Of a stretch of 64,000 bases of DNA, positions 1-11,965 are shown piece by piece. Within the stretch, counting starts at the first letter, position 1, and each line of letters begins with the position of its first letter. Location: the NCBI RefSeq assembly GCF_034190915.1, contig NW_026947490.1, positions 68,561,494 through 68,625,493 of the forward strand, given 5' to 3'. The stretch comes from Cavia porcellus (lineage: Eukaryota; Chordata; Mammalia; Rodentia; Caviidae). Made by a program: the position numbers and the translations under genes. A model generated the notes under the pieces. That model did not search any database, was not told the DNA's origin, and saw only the letters and a program-made list of their open reading frames with translations.

Positions 1-3000
1 TCTGGGAGCCCTTCCAATAGGGATGGCAGAGGGACTTGTAGTGGGACAGATGGGGCTCTGGGCACTTGGGACATAGGACATACCTGGGCTGGCATGGCCT
101 GCTGTGAAGAGCTGCCCGTGGAAAACCAGAAGGGCAACATATCTCCGCTCCCCCAGTCCTGTCCTGAGTCACACTGAGGATGGACAGAGTCCAGTTGTAT
201 CCCACCATGGGCATGACCCATCTACAAAGACATTTTCCTCAGGAATCCTGACTGTTCTTGGGTTTAAAGAGATCTAGCAGCAATATTTTCTTGCACATTC
301 TAATTCCAAAGACAGGGCAGCCTCTCTGACTCTCTGTTAGTAGGAGCTGGTCCTGTTTCGTGCTGTTACCTCATCAGGATAAGGGGAAATCAGCACAGCT
401 TGGGTAGGCAAATTCTTTTCTAACTTCAGACATGGTGGTGGAAGGAAGTCCTTTGTTGACTAAAGTAGTTTCAATTTAACAGACAATGAGTGGGGCTGAG
501 GCAAAATTAACAAGAAAAGTGATATCTTGCCAAGGGGTCCTTAAAATATTCATTGGATTTAGGACCAGGGCCTCCAAGTAAATACCACTTTTGTTAAAGT
601 CTAGTCTGTGGGCTTGCAGGACAGAGATGGTACTGGCAGTCTGAGTACAGAATGAAATGGTTTTACTTTAAGCACCATACTGGAATTAAGGGAAAAGTAA
701 AACTGGTATTAGGCCATGTGGTTTTCTCCTGCTGGGACAGCACACTCTCTAGATGCTTGGGCCTTTCAGAAAGAACAGAACCTTGCTCTGCTGGACCCTG
801 TGGGAGGGGCCTAGTGGCAGTGGCTGATGATCACCAAAGCCAGCAGAGCACAATGAGCCTACCAGGACTGCTGAAGGCCAGCTGGCTGATGTGCTAGTCC
901 TTCTCAGGCTGGAGGAAGAAGCTGGATTTGCTACCTACTCTCTCTTCTCTCCTGTGTGCCATATTCTACGTGGAAAAATGAGAACCATGGGTATTGACTT
1001 CTCTCTTTGGGAGCTGCCCACTAAGTGCATCATTCTGAGGACCAAGGGTTACTTCTAGCTCCGCCTCGAGAATTACACCATTAGTTCCTCCCTGGCAAAT
1101 TTGGGTGGGAAAGAAGAGTTTGCTGAAAACAAGTGGTGTTGAGCAAAGAGGAGAAAATGAGATGTGGTCTTGTTTTTCTTTAGCATTTGATACAAGTCTA
1201 CCTTGGGAAACTTAAGAGTCTTGTGCCGGGTTGATTTTTCTCTTTGCTCTGACTGCTAGAAAATTTAGAACCATAAGGTTGACTCACTTTTTGATCATTT
1301 CTAGAAGGCTTTTGGAAAACTAATTTTATTTTGGGCTCCCTTGACTATTTTTCCCTTATCTTATTCGTATTCTGTTTTATGAAATCTTTCTGTAACAAAT
1401 CTTGGAAAAGGTGAATAGGGGAATGGATGGATAGTTGGATGAATGGATGGAAAATCATAGAGACAGAGATACAGATGAGGTGAAGATAGGTCTGGAGACT
1501 TAGAGAGGGATAGAAAGATTATAAAACACCAGTTTGTTGACAATGGAGACAAAAAATTAAGAGAGAAAAGTTACTGTGGATGGGGACTCAAGGTTCATGA
1601 TGTATGATCACAAACTTTTGATCACCTTTATGATCACCTTTTTTAATTACTTGAAAAGAAAGAAATTGTGAGGGGCTGAATTTTTTAAAATACCTTTTTT
1701 TAGAATTTGAAGCTTTACATGTAAAATATTATTCTCTTTCTATAATATTTTCATTGGGAAATATTTTTATAACAAGAAATCATCAGTATTAAATGGCAAC
1801 TTCAGCTTTCAGATTCGTGGTTTCTGTTCTCAGAGATAAGGAGTCAAGAGGTGGCTCTGCGTGCTTAAACTAATCCTGAATGAACCTGGTCCCTCCCTTA
1901 CCCTGACTGCCTCTCACAGGTCCAACCGAGCTTCACACTGCCCCGTCCAGCCGGGTTGTTCATGGTTCTTCTATCATCTTGTTTTAATTAATCCCGAGGA
2001 ACTAGTAAGTTTCACAGGACTCATAATTACATCGTGCATTTAATAGGGCCAGCAGGGGGATGAGCCCAGGTTCTGCCAGGAAGCCAAGGCCAAATGCCAG
2101 TGGACTCTGTCTGCAGGCCCAGAGTTTGTGCACCTCCCAGCCAGGTAATTTCCCATGGATAATCTCACACTCCCACTCCCCTTCCATTACGGATGATGCT
2201 GATTGATCTGACTCAACAAGAGCTGTGCTTTGGGTGAAGCCAGCGAGGGTCTTGTCATCCTGCCCGTCACTGAGTGGGTACACAGGGACACACCCTCATT
2301 AGGTCTCTCCTCTCAGAAAGGTCTCGCTACTCAGGCTTTGTTTCACTTCAAGTGGAATGGATTGAGCATAATTTGAGCCCTTATGCATTAACACCCATCT
2401 CCCCTGAGGACGGAAATGTTCCCTCACTGGTGGCATCTACAGGGGTTTCATTCTGCCTGGGAAAGTGTCTCAAAGCTGGGGAAAGTGACAAAAAGGTCTT
2501 GCCTTTGACTAAATGGAAGCACTGAGTGGATTTCACATCTCCCTCTCTTTCTTCCTTTCCCATCAAGATTTTCTCATCTTTTGCATTTTGCCTTTTGACC
2601 CAACAGCTATTAGCACGTACTGATTTCAACATCAAGGAATTGTATGTCTAATAAGAGTGAAGTGATTAAAGTTGAGTAGAGACACTGGAGAGGATAATAA
2701 AAGTTCACACTACGAGCTCAGCAAAACCGGTTCTTCTCGAATACAAACACCTGGGGGGCCCCTCTGCGCCCCCTCCCTGTTGTTTCCTTTGTGTGTGGCG
2801 CTGCTCTCTCTTGTCCCTATCCTGGGTCATCTCTCTTTTTGTTAGACATCATTGCATCTATGATTTTGCACCTCTGAATATACAAGGATGTCTGCTTCCA
2901 TCCGTCTCAATTTTCTAATTTTAATTCTATCTGAACATGTTTTCATTCCTGCCTCTTTTTCTTCTGTCTTTATCTTTCACAAGACAGAGTGATATAAGCC

Positions 3001-5396
3001 CCAGGTGCTTCTGCAGGGAGCTCTTTGGAGCTGGGCTTGCAAGAACACTTTGAATGGAGCTGCTGTACACTCACCTTGCCAGAATGCAAGCGTGAGCTTC
3101 TATCCACAATAGGAGGACAGTTGTGAGGGACAGAGATAATTTGGACATCCCAGCACCATCACTGTGCTAAGCCTGAGCTGACATTGGAAACACCAAGGCA
3201 ACCAAAACTTTCCTTGTGTCTTAGGGTTTCACAATATCTGCTCAGATAGCAGAAGGAAGCAGCTGAATCCAACTGTGTCCAGTGGAACAGACTCTACAGC
3301 GTGGGCTGTTCTCCCTCTCAAGATCATGATTTCTAGCCGTAGAGTAAGGCTTTGATGACAAGGAGAGCAAAATAAATAAGTTAAGCATTATTATCTTCCT
3401 AGTGTGGCTGGAAGAGAGAACTAATAGAATAAATTTAACCTACCACTGGCAACAAAGACACTCAGCTAGTTAGAGGTTAAAATAGCAAACATTTTTCTAC
3501 TGATTTGAAGGTAATCATTGTTTCTGAGCCCCATTCAGGCCTTGTTCCCATAGCCTGCACGAGCCACCCTGTTCCTTTCCTGAGACCTTGGAAACATCAT
3601 GTGATCTAGAATGGCTGGAATTTGCCATGATCTAGCTCCAATTCTATGAGCGTCTCCCATTCTGATGACCAGCATCTATGCCCTCCTTTTTTTTTTTAAA
3701 CATATGTATAATTGCTTTTGTTGGTATTGTTACTACACACAAATTGTAGAAACAGGAAGATATGTAAACAAAGCCAGTGGTTGTTTGGAATTTGGTAGTC
3801 AAAAATGACTGTAACTATGGTAGGAAGTCAGAGCATAATGGTCATGAAATATACAGCATTTAAGAAAATCAGTCTGTTTCTTAAATGATTTAGAGAAAGG
3901 TTATTGAAACTAAATATTTTTATTCCTCTTGACCATGGAAACAATACATTTTATTAAATCTATGTTTTTTACAAGAGGTATTGTGACTCTTAGTTTCCTG
4001 TCCAGTAGAGGGGTTTGATTCTCCTTCTGGAAGCCTCTTATATTAATTCTCACACATTTTCTACATATACTGTAATTCTTTTTCATTACTCCTTGAATAT
4101 ATTTATATTCTATGAAACAAGAAAAACAATATTATTGAAAGACAGCTTTTAACCACTGCATTGTTTATCCTCCATATTATTAATGTTAAGTTGTATGTCT
4201 GTATATTTTGAAGGATTCTTAAATCCAAGGTTACACAACAGCATGAGAAAAATACATTTAAAATGAGGATTTAGACATCTTCTGAGTGCTTTGTACATAT
4301 AATTTAATAGTCAACTGCAACTTGTGATGGAGATCACTGTCCTCCTTATCACTGGAGGGTGCTTTGAACGCCTGAGGTATTGAATTTTATATGTCTCTTA
4401 TGCTTACCCTCTGAAATTAGACACCAACCCCTGTCCTTCATGCTGTGGCTTCACTCAACATCCTTCAGCCACACTCCCTGGCTATAGATTAAGGTCTGAA
4501 CTTCTCAGGGAAATAGGGAGTTGTCATTACAGCTCCCAGAAAAAGGCAGAGCCCAAGGGCACCAAGGTCTGCGTGGGACGTGATTTTCTGGAAGCCTGGA
4601 CCAGAAAAAACTGGCAGATGAATGGTGCAGAGCAGCCCAAGGAGAGCAAGGACTCATCCACCAAAGGGCAAGATTCACCCTAACAGACTGTTGGCATAAA
4701 GGATTAGGGCTTTTTATTGAGATCTATAATATATGGGAAAAGTTCTGTTATAGATGGAGGAATTATAAGAAATGGAAAAACTTTTTTTAAACAAAGATAC
4801 TGTAAACAGCAAAGTGAGTTTCATTTTTTTTTAATTGGAAAGTCCTAGCTTTCTCTTCCTTATCTCCTCAGTATATCTTCTCTCCATCACACACTAATTG
4901 TTTTTTTTTTTAAGATGTATGCATCATTTATATACATAGGCTGGTAATATTCTCTAAGTTGTTGTGCATGGCTTTTCTGAGCAAAGCACACTGTTCTGCT
5001 GTTAAGGGAAACTGTCAAGCAATTTAAGCAGAAAATCTAACTGAGTAAAATGCTGATTTTTCAGAAGGTGCCTGCTTCAGAGAGTATAAATACTGTCCAA
5101 ATCCATCAAACACCTGTGAGAATTAAGAGAAATAGAAGCTCAAAACTCTGTATCCTTAACAGAAAGTCTGGTGCTGCGACCTGGATCTGAAGAGTTTGTG
5201 TAGGATGTACGTGCCAGAGCTAGTCAGGCTTTCCTGGTATCCAGGGCTCCCCATCGTAGAAGAGCTTGAGAATGTCAATTTCAGCCCTCATCTGTCAGTG
5301 AGAGGGACTGAGCCCAGATAGGTAAAGGCTAGCACTTAAATTAAAACCTATGTTCTAAAATGTCTGAGCTTGAATCTTCCCACTAAATATAGTATG
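1..5396. other. Unique non-coding sequence, no gene recognised
   Basis: No open frame here looks like a protein: the longest are under 95 codons and stop at random. The stretch is moderately AT-rich, with short T or A runs near 3690, 4830 and 4900. I see no SINE, LINE or LTR that I can name with confidence. Old, highly diverged repeats could be present and missed by eye. Confidence 0.6.
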
Positions 5397-5720
5397 GAGC
5401 CCAGTTAAAAAATGAGCAAATGACCTGAACAGACATCTTTCCAAGGGAGGTATGGAAGTGGCCAATAAACGTATGGAAAGATGTCTGGCAACACTAATCA
5501 GGGGAAATGTAAATGAAAGCCACAATAAGATGCGACTTTACACCCACGAGGAGGGCTATGATTAAAAACAACACAGAAGCACAGGTTGGCAGGAGTGTGG
5601 GGAACTGAAAAACCTCGTGCCTGTTGGAGGGAGTGTAAAATGGTACAGCTGCTATGGAAAGAAAAATCCGGCTCCTCAAACTGTTACGCACAGAACTTCA
5701 GGGTGGCCTGGCAACTTCAC
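5397..5720 (+). mobile_element. Old L1 fragment (ORF2 C-terminal region)
   Basis: Read on the plus strand, this matches the part of mammalian L1 ORF2 downstream of the reverse transcriptase. It carries the recognisable series of 'aatgagcaaatgacctgaa', the 'aaatg-aaa-ccacaa' helix region and the 'tgttggagggagtgtaaaatgg' Cys-rich segment. It is full of indels and stops, so it is an ancient (L1M-age) fossil. Both ends are truncated and no 3' UTR or poly(A) follows. Confidence 0.8.
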
Positions 5721-6184
5721 TCCACATCACTCCTTCCTGGGCTTCTTTGTATCCCCTAGAGTTTGCTCATTAGTTTGTTTTCTTTCAGGCCCATCATACT
5801 GACATCCCTCAAAGATCCATAAATTAATCTAATTAATAAAGTAAAGGGAAGCAATTGACTCAAAAATGAAGTAGATTCAAGTGGCTCAAAGCCTATATTT
5901 TGGCAAAACCCCTTACTTCACCTCCAGGGCACCTTCAAGAGCACTTAACTACCCCAGCCCCTGCTGCACGTCTCTCTGGGCACCCACTTTCTTTTCTGAG
6001 CTCACACTTCTTCAACTCTGCCCAGCAAGCCTGCCAGTGCCCTTCCCTGATGAATCTTGACACGCTTTTCTGTGGTGAGAGTTGCTGAACCTACTCCGTG
6101 GGAGTGAGAGGGGTAAGATGAGGTGCCTGTCTCCTCCTGGGGCCCTCCTTGAACACTATGAGAGTTCCAGTGAGGAAAGCAAGA
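5721..6184. other. Unique spacer, nothing recognised
   Basis: This lies between the L1 scrap and an ID SINE. No coding frame or repeat was identified. Confidence 0.5.
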
Positions 6185-6288
6185 GGCTGGGGATGTAGCT
6201 CAGTGGCGTAAGTGCCTGCCTGGCAAGCACAAAGTTGTGAGTTCAGTTGTTTGATCCCTGGTACCAAAAATAAATAGATAAATAAATG
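6185..6288 (+). mobile_element. ID SINE (tRNA-like)
   Basis: The head is GGCTGGGGATGTAGCTCAGTGG, a tRNA-type A box, followed by a degraded B box (gagttcagttgtttgatccc) and the SINE-typical CTGGTACC end. The tail is A-rich with AAATAGATAAATAAAT. Pol III elements of this type descend from a tRNA-Ala-like gene and are mobilised by L1 proteins. The B box carries a small insertion, so this copy is not young. No clear target-site duplication was seen. Confidence 0.85.
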
Positions 6289-7599
6289 CAAGCCAATGTG
6301 AAAAGCATGGACTTGCTGGAGTCCTTCAGTCTCCTCTTCTCATGCTGGCTGATATTCAAAATCCTTTCTTAGCGTTTTTCTTCTTTTTTTGACAGGAGGA
6401 TGTGTTAAAATGTGAATTAGTGTTGCTCAGGCACAGCGCCTCAGATCCCATCAGTCACCTGTGCCTTAGGGGAGGTCCTTGGAGACCATAACAGGGAGGA
6501 AGGGAGGAGAGGTTGGAGGAGAGAGAGAGGAGGGAAAAGAAGAATCTCCTAATGCAAAGAAGTCTTTCATATTTCTTTCTCCTGTTCTTTGTGTTCATAT
6601 CTACAGTGTGGTCAGATAAATCTTTAGAAGAATGTGGACAATTACCTTTGTTCTGAATTATATACAATTTTTATTTCACCCTAATGGGTTTCTGCTCAAA
6701 CTACCCCCTGGCAATAAATGCATCTCGGCTGCCTATTTCTGGCTACTGTCTGTGGCATCACCAGGTGTTTGGTCATGGTCTCAGCACAATTTGCATCCTT
6801 CACAAGGGGACTGTCAGGCCAGGATGCCCTGTGGGAGCGTGCTCATCCTGCGATGCTGCTTACAAGTCTGCAAAGAACCAGGCAATTTCCCAGACTTGGA
6901 AAAGACCAAGAGACTTCAGACTCGAATGATCTTGGTTGTTTCACAGGCAACTTGGTCTGGGGCAGGTGATGCTGACTAGGGAGGAGATGGCGGGACTGCA
7001 GAAGGACCTGAGGTCAAGGGAAAGCTTAGGGATGGAAGTGACCAGAGCTAAGCGAAGATGTGGAAAGAAACATTCAGAACTGAGAGGTCCTTAGCCAGCA
7101 TCTCCTGTTGCTCTGTCATTTGACCAAGGCCTGGAGAAGCCATTGGTAGCGGATAAGATTCTGGAGAAAGAGAAAAGCTAGAAATCAAGGTCATTTCAAG
7201 GTTCATTGCTTGGTGAATTGGAGACTGATGACCATCAGGAATAGATACAAGCTTACAGAGAAACAGAAAGTGAGTCAGGTCAAAGACAGCGTATACACAA
7301 GAAAGAAAGCAGAGGAAGCATTGGTAAGCCAGTCAGGAGGGGGACACAGGGCAAAATTGCTAAGTAGGCAAGAAAGCTACAGGAAGCGTGAATCTGAATC
7401 TTAACACTACCCGTGATTTACTGAGTGGCTTAATTAACCTCCCTTTTACCAAACACATCATTTTCCTCTCTGCGTCAAGATAATATATGCTAAAAATATT
7501 CATGGATTTAAAACATGAGTTCTGTGTGTTGCTCATGGGGACATCTGGTGTTTGAGACCAGCTTCAGAACACTGCTCCTGAAGACAGTCACACACTCTG
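6289..7599. other. Unique non-coding sequence with possible MIR scrap
   Basis: No gene is seen. A GA-rich stretch lies at 6505-6545. The piece around 7385-7500 (gaatcttaac...gagtggcttaattaacctccc) faintly resembles MIR core sequence, but too weakly to annotate separately. Overlapping frames of 81-115 codons at 6632-6979 have no recognisable domain. Confidence 0.5.
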
Positions 7600-7808
7600 G
7601 GACACAGGGCATCTGTGATCCCAGCACTCTGACGCTAAGGCCCAAAAAACTTGTGTTCAAGCCTAACCTCTGCAATTTAGTGACTTAATAAGATTTTGTC
7701 TAAAAATAAACATTTCTGCAAAGGGCTAAGGGTGTAGCTCAGTGTGAAGCATGGGTTCAATCCCTGGAGCTGCAAACAAACAAAAGATAAACAAAGCAAG
7801 ACAAAAAT
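7600..7808 (+). mobile_element. B1-ID dimeric SINE, diverged
   Basis: The left half (about 7605-7715) has the 7SL/B1 features 'tgtgatcccagcactctg', 'gtgttcaagcctaacctctgc' and a 'ttgtctaaaaataaa' linker. The right half (7720-7785) is ID-like, with 'gggtgtagctcagtg' and 'gggttcaatccctggagc'. A-rich sequence follows. The right half lacks the middle of ID. This layout matches the dimeric B1-ID SINEs known from several non-muroid rodent families. Confidence 0.75.
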
Positions 7809-8951
7809 GACCCAAAGATCAGGATCTACTTTACAGAATTATTAAAGAGATTAGGTGGCTTGGTACTTAGGAAATGCTTTAAATGGTTCATAGTAAATTG
7901 TCAAGAAAGATTAGTGTTAATATTTGTCTGCATTCCTCAATATGCTGAAAACAGTAGCAGACTATAAGACAGAAACAAAAAGGTAGGAAATTTTTCCTTC
8001 TTGCTCTGTAAGATACTCCATTTCTTCCTAACATCTGTGAGCTCAGAAACTTGACAGCAGGGTATGATTGGTTGCGCTTCAATTCGATGCCATGTAGCAC
8101 AGCACAGTATGACACAGTTGCATAGCGAGACAAGGTCTAGTGTTTCGATTGGCTTTCTGTTCCTCCTGTGGTGCTGGAGGCTGGGACTGGCCAGGGTGAA
8201 GAAATAATGAGGCAGCTGATACACATCAAAGCCTGCAAGTCCAGGGCTTGAGGCTCCCAGAAATGCTGTTTGCTTAGAATCCTCGCCTGGAGCAGTAGTG
8301 ACCCCACTGAGGCACAGAGCTCGGCAGTCTCCTCCTCTGCTATTGGTGTACACGGCCAGTTTTTTCTCCAGGATGGATGTCAGCTGTTCAGGACAACAAT
8401 ATATTGGGCACCTTTGTCCCTCCTAGGGTATGTGGCACTTGGCAAACATGGGAGTTAATTGATGAGTGAGAAAGGGGGAGAAAGGAAATGCAATGTGTGC
8501 ATAATCAGGTGAGCCAAATGGCTGAGCAATAAGAAAACGCGAAGCTTAATTACAGTAAATATATAATCATCTGTTTGCTTCATTTCCTTTCACATTTGCA
8601 ATTTTCTATTTTTGTTTTAATGAGCAAAGGTATGCATGTCTTTATTATAAGTTGTTTCAACTCCTTTTTGGATGCAAGGTATAAACAAGAAATAAATAGC
8701 TGCTAGAGGGAAGGGTCAGAGTTTGCAGATTTTGGAGACCTAGGATGCGTTTGTTTTTGGACAACACACACACAATCACACGCAATTTTAGTTCTTCATG
8801 CAAATCTGCAGCAGCAGAAGAGCTTATGAAGTCAGATGAGGGACTGACAGCCAGCCAGAGCGTCTAGAGCACACCTGAGAGGTATGCATTACGTTCCTAA
8901 GCGGGGGTTCGGGGGTCCACCCTCTGTGCCCTAAAGGGAACTGCAGTCTGG
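7809..8951. other. Unique non-coding sequence
   Basis: A 138-codon minus-strand frame (7937-8353) has no recognisable domain and overlaps other equally long frames. An AT-rich block at 8540-8680 contains several homeodomain-like TAAT and TTAATTA words. No repeat was recognised. Confidence 0.5.
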
Positions 8952-8956
8952 AGACC

Positions 8957-9330
8957 TAGTATGAATGATGCACTGTGTCAACTACAGAAGTCTGGAAGTT
9001 TTAACTAAGACTCAGCAGGGAGCCAGGGTTCTTACTTTGTAAATATCCTTATCCCGTGCAAAAGGAGGGTACAGAGATTTTGTGAGTGTTACACCTGTCC
9101 TGGGCTGTGGTGGTGGCCCCTGTACAATATAAGGAAGAAAAAGAGACTTGTTCTTCCCCCTTTTGCTGTGTGCTGCCTTGAAGCCTTGCTCCTGTGCCAT
9201 GGCACCCTGCCTTGGAGCTAGTTGAGTATGGACTGAAACCTCCACAACAGAGAGCTAAATAAACCTTGCCTTCCTTCATTTTGGGTGTCAGGTATTTAGT
9301 CCCAGCAATGAGAAAAAAGTAACTAAGACA
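8957..9330 (+). mobile_element. ERVL-MaLR solo LTR, 5-bp target duplication
   Basis: A 374-bp solo LTR on the plus strand. Its downstream half (gcttgctcctgtgccatggc, ggactgaaacctcc, an AATAAA at 9258, and an end in AAGTAACTAAGACA) closely parallels the LTRs at 32614-33018 (plus strand) and 39347-39689 (minus strand). AGACC occurs directly before (8952-8956) and directly after (9331-9335) the element, the 5-bp duplication expected for ERVL-type integration. The first bases are TAG rather than the TG expected, so the 5' terminus has mutated. No internal retroviral sequence is attached, so it is a solo LTR. Confidence 0.8.
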
Positions 9331-9335
9331 AGACC

Positions 9336-9389
9336 TGATAGACTTTCACTAAATGTATGGCCTCTGGCTCCACCTGTCTGGTTCAAAAT
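9336..9389. other. Short unique spacer
   Basis: Nothing recognised between the LTR and the MIR. Confidence 0.4.
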
Positions 9390-9560
9390 ATGGCCTTTCC
9401 ATTCACTGTGTAATTGTAAAACAGCCATTTATATTTCTGTGCTCAGTTTCCTTGTCTGTCAGGGAAGGGTTATCTAGTAGCTCCTACCTCAAAGAGTATG
9501 AGGGTGATTTAATCCTAGTAATAGTCTTAGGTCTCTGCCTGGGGCAGATGCTAATAAAGC
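9390..9560 (+). mobile_element. MIR SINE fragment
   Basis: The MIR core is visible as 'ctgtgctcagtttccttgtctgtcagg', then 'gtagctcctacctcaaagagtatgagggtgatttaa', then 'ctctgcctggggcagatgctaataaa'. This is an ancient mammal-wide tRNA-derived SINE, heavily mutated as expected for its age. Confidence 0.75.
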
Positions 9561-9589
9561 TGCCTGTTATCCTTTCCTAGGGAGGAACA

Positions 9590-9591
<2 letters not shown>

Positions 9592-9634
<43 letters not shown>
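9592..9634. repeat. (GT)n microsatellite
   Basis: An uninterrupted GT tract of about 43 bp. Overlapping frames through it (starting 9592 and 9594) encode only Cys-Val repeats and are artefacts. Confidence 0.98.
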
Positions 9635-9635
<1 letters not shown>

Positions 9636-10159
9636 ACCTGCCTCTGTTGTCACACTAGCGTCTGCAAGGAGGGTGTCAGATGTGGAAAGAAAAAGGCGAT
9701 TTCAGTGTCCTTCAGTCTCCATGTTGATGGGTTCCAGAGTTTACATGGCAGGGACACTTCATTCTTTTCACCTCTTACAGAAACTACCATTTCATTTCCC
9801 AACAGGACAGACTAACCTGGAAACTCAGGTCTCAGTCATGAATGCTGCTTTCTAAACAGCAAATGAACAGAAAAGACATTCTCCCAGGGATTAAAAATAA
9901 GAATGTTTTTAAAAAATCAACAATGCTCCTGTTACCATCTCTATGAGAACTTATAGAAATAGGAAGACTTAACTTTACATTGGGGTGACACTTTAGAGCA
10001 CTGATGTGATTCGAAGGCTTAGGAGTTTATACTGTACTACATACCCAGACATAGGCACACACTTACACACTTTTAATTACAGATGAGCTCTAATACCTGA
10101 TTACATACATGCCACTGAAAATAACGCAACCATCAAACAACAGAGACAACAAATATAGG
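9635..10159. other. Unique spacer
   Basis: No gene or nameable repeat seen. The sequence turns AT-rich toward 10060. Confidence 0.5.
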
Positions 10160-10171
10160 GATGCTTCTAGG

Positions 10172-10354
10172 CTGGGCGTGGTGGGGCATGTCTGAATTCG
10201 AGCTACCCAGAAGACTGAATCAGAAGGATTCTTGAAGGTCAGGTTGGGTAACTTACTGAGACCATGTCTTGAAATAAAATTTGGAAATGGGCTAGGAATG
10301 TAATGCATCACTCTCTGAGTTCAATTCCCTAGCATATCGCCAGCCCTGAAGAAA
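10172..10354 (+). mobile_element. B1-ID dimeric SINE with 12-bp target duplication
   Basis: The left monomer is B1-like (ctgggcgtggtggggcatg, gagctacccagaagactga, gagaccatgtcttgaaataaaa). The right monomer is ID-like (gggctaggaatgtaatgca, gagttcaattccctagca). GATGCTTCTAGG flanks it at 10160-10171 and 10355-10366, which fixes both ends and shows the dimer inserted as one unit by L1-type retrotransposition. The tail after the ID part is short and no longer pure A. Confidence 0.9.
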
Positions 10355-10366
10355 GATGCTTCTAGG

Positions 10367-11854
10367 AAATCAAAACTACCACAGATATCCAAAAACCCAA
10401 GTTCTCAAAACTTCCCACGATGCACCTGTTCAAGGCTCCAGAGCTTCACTGAGCCAATCAACACTCTATTTCCCACTCACGGGGAAGTGGGAAAAGAGGC
10501 TGTGAGGGTCAGACTCACACACATGCAGCTAAAGGAAGGCACTTTGGACTCCTAGGTCACACACATCCCAGCCAACTGTCTTTCCTATATGTCCCAAGTT
10601 CAACTGTTGATCATATGGGACATGGCAGGGCTTGGGCAAAACCATGTGCTGTTGGTAGAACAAATCGAAGCTTTGTGACCTTACAATATTGAACAAGTGA
10701 TTTCCCTTTCACCTCAGAGCACAGTTAAATTGTTATTTCCATTTCTGTTGCGAAGCTGAAATGGAGGTGATGCTATCATTTCACTTGCCTCTTGCTTGAT
10801 TTTCTGCATATCGATGTGGCTGAATGTCCTAGACTGTTTTCCTGTCCAGTCAGTGTACCCACTTGTGTGTTTCCCATCATCCCCTGCCCCTACCTCATCT
10901 GTAGAAGATTTCAGAATAGGATATTTTCTTTATTAATTAAAAACCTAGGAACTCAGCTAGTGATTTATTTTTCCCTTTCATATTTTTCCCTCCTTCCTAA
11001 TTCAGAAAGCCTGTGCTCTCCAGCACAGGTAGTTTCCTAGGAAACCTGCTCACCACTGGGACCCCCAAACTGCACATTTCCATTAAGCATTAGCTAATGA
11101 AACTCATGGAAGATACATCAGCACTTTTAGAAATTACTCCACAATAGCAGGTTACCATTAGCACGCTCATTCATGGAAGGACCGAGTAATGAGCTTTTCA
11201 TGGAGAAATCTCAGTTTAGAGCCACATGCTACCCTAAGGATGTAATCTTTCACACACCTGGGAATTGCGGGAATTCCTACCAGGCAGTGCCTCTTGAGCC
11301 CTGAGCTGGGTACGAAGTGTGCTTACTGTGAAGAGTGAAGGTTGGATGCACAAGACAAAGCCATTGACTAGCAGAGTGGCTTTCCCTCCTCATGGCCTTT
11401 TCTCTTCCCTCCCTCCCATCACCAGGATGCAGTTCTTGGAAATCCTGCGATATTAATATTTGGAGATGTTTAATTTATTTCTTTTCCCCTATCTATTTCT
11501 CTGATCTGTTTTAGAAAACAGCAAGCTCCCAGGCATCTCATTCAAGAGATGACTGCACCCTTGGGCAAAGGCAGAAATCACTTCAGGGGGACTCTCTGTC
11601 TCAGCTTCTAGTCTCCAAACCTGTTTGTTGCAGAGAAGCTGCCAGGATTCCCAGATGGAGAGCAGAGCAGGGTTGGTCATGGACTGACACAAAGGGAGAC
11701 TGTGGGGTCTGGACCCTGGCTGTCTCGGTATGCTAGAATTTTCTGGGAGATATACAACTCTGTGGCCAAACCAGGATCCATTCACACACTTCCACTGGGA
11801 AAATCCAAAGGTAACACAGACAGGATTTCACCAAAATTAAAATGTCTGACCAGT
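10367..11854. other. Unique non-coding sequence, possible MIR near 10660-10770
   Basis: The segment 'gctttgtgaccttacaatattgaacaagtgatttccctttc' resembles the MIR core but is weak. A 98-codon minus frame at 11489-11785 has no recognisable feature. No other repeat was identified. Confidence 0.45.
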
Positions 11855-11965
11855 TTCCCTTTTCCCAGACACCCCTTATCCCTAGATTTTGGGAACCATC
11901 ATTCTGATCTCTATTTTTAGAAGGTTAAAAGTTTTAGATTCTGCAGATAAGTGAGATTATACAGG
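11855..11965 (-). mobile_element. Old L1 3' UTR fragment
   Basis: The stretch 'ccagacaccccttatccc...gggaaccatcattctgatctct...agattctgcagataagtgagatt' matches the inverted 3' UTR of old (L1MA/L1M-age) elements. It is only about 110 bp, followed by an AATAAATAAATA run at 11991-12008. Confidence 0.7.

Noticed and set aside
6185..6288. A functional tRNA gene
   Set aside because: The A and B box signals belong to an ID SINE. The cloverleaf is not maintained and an A-rich tail follows.
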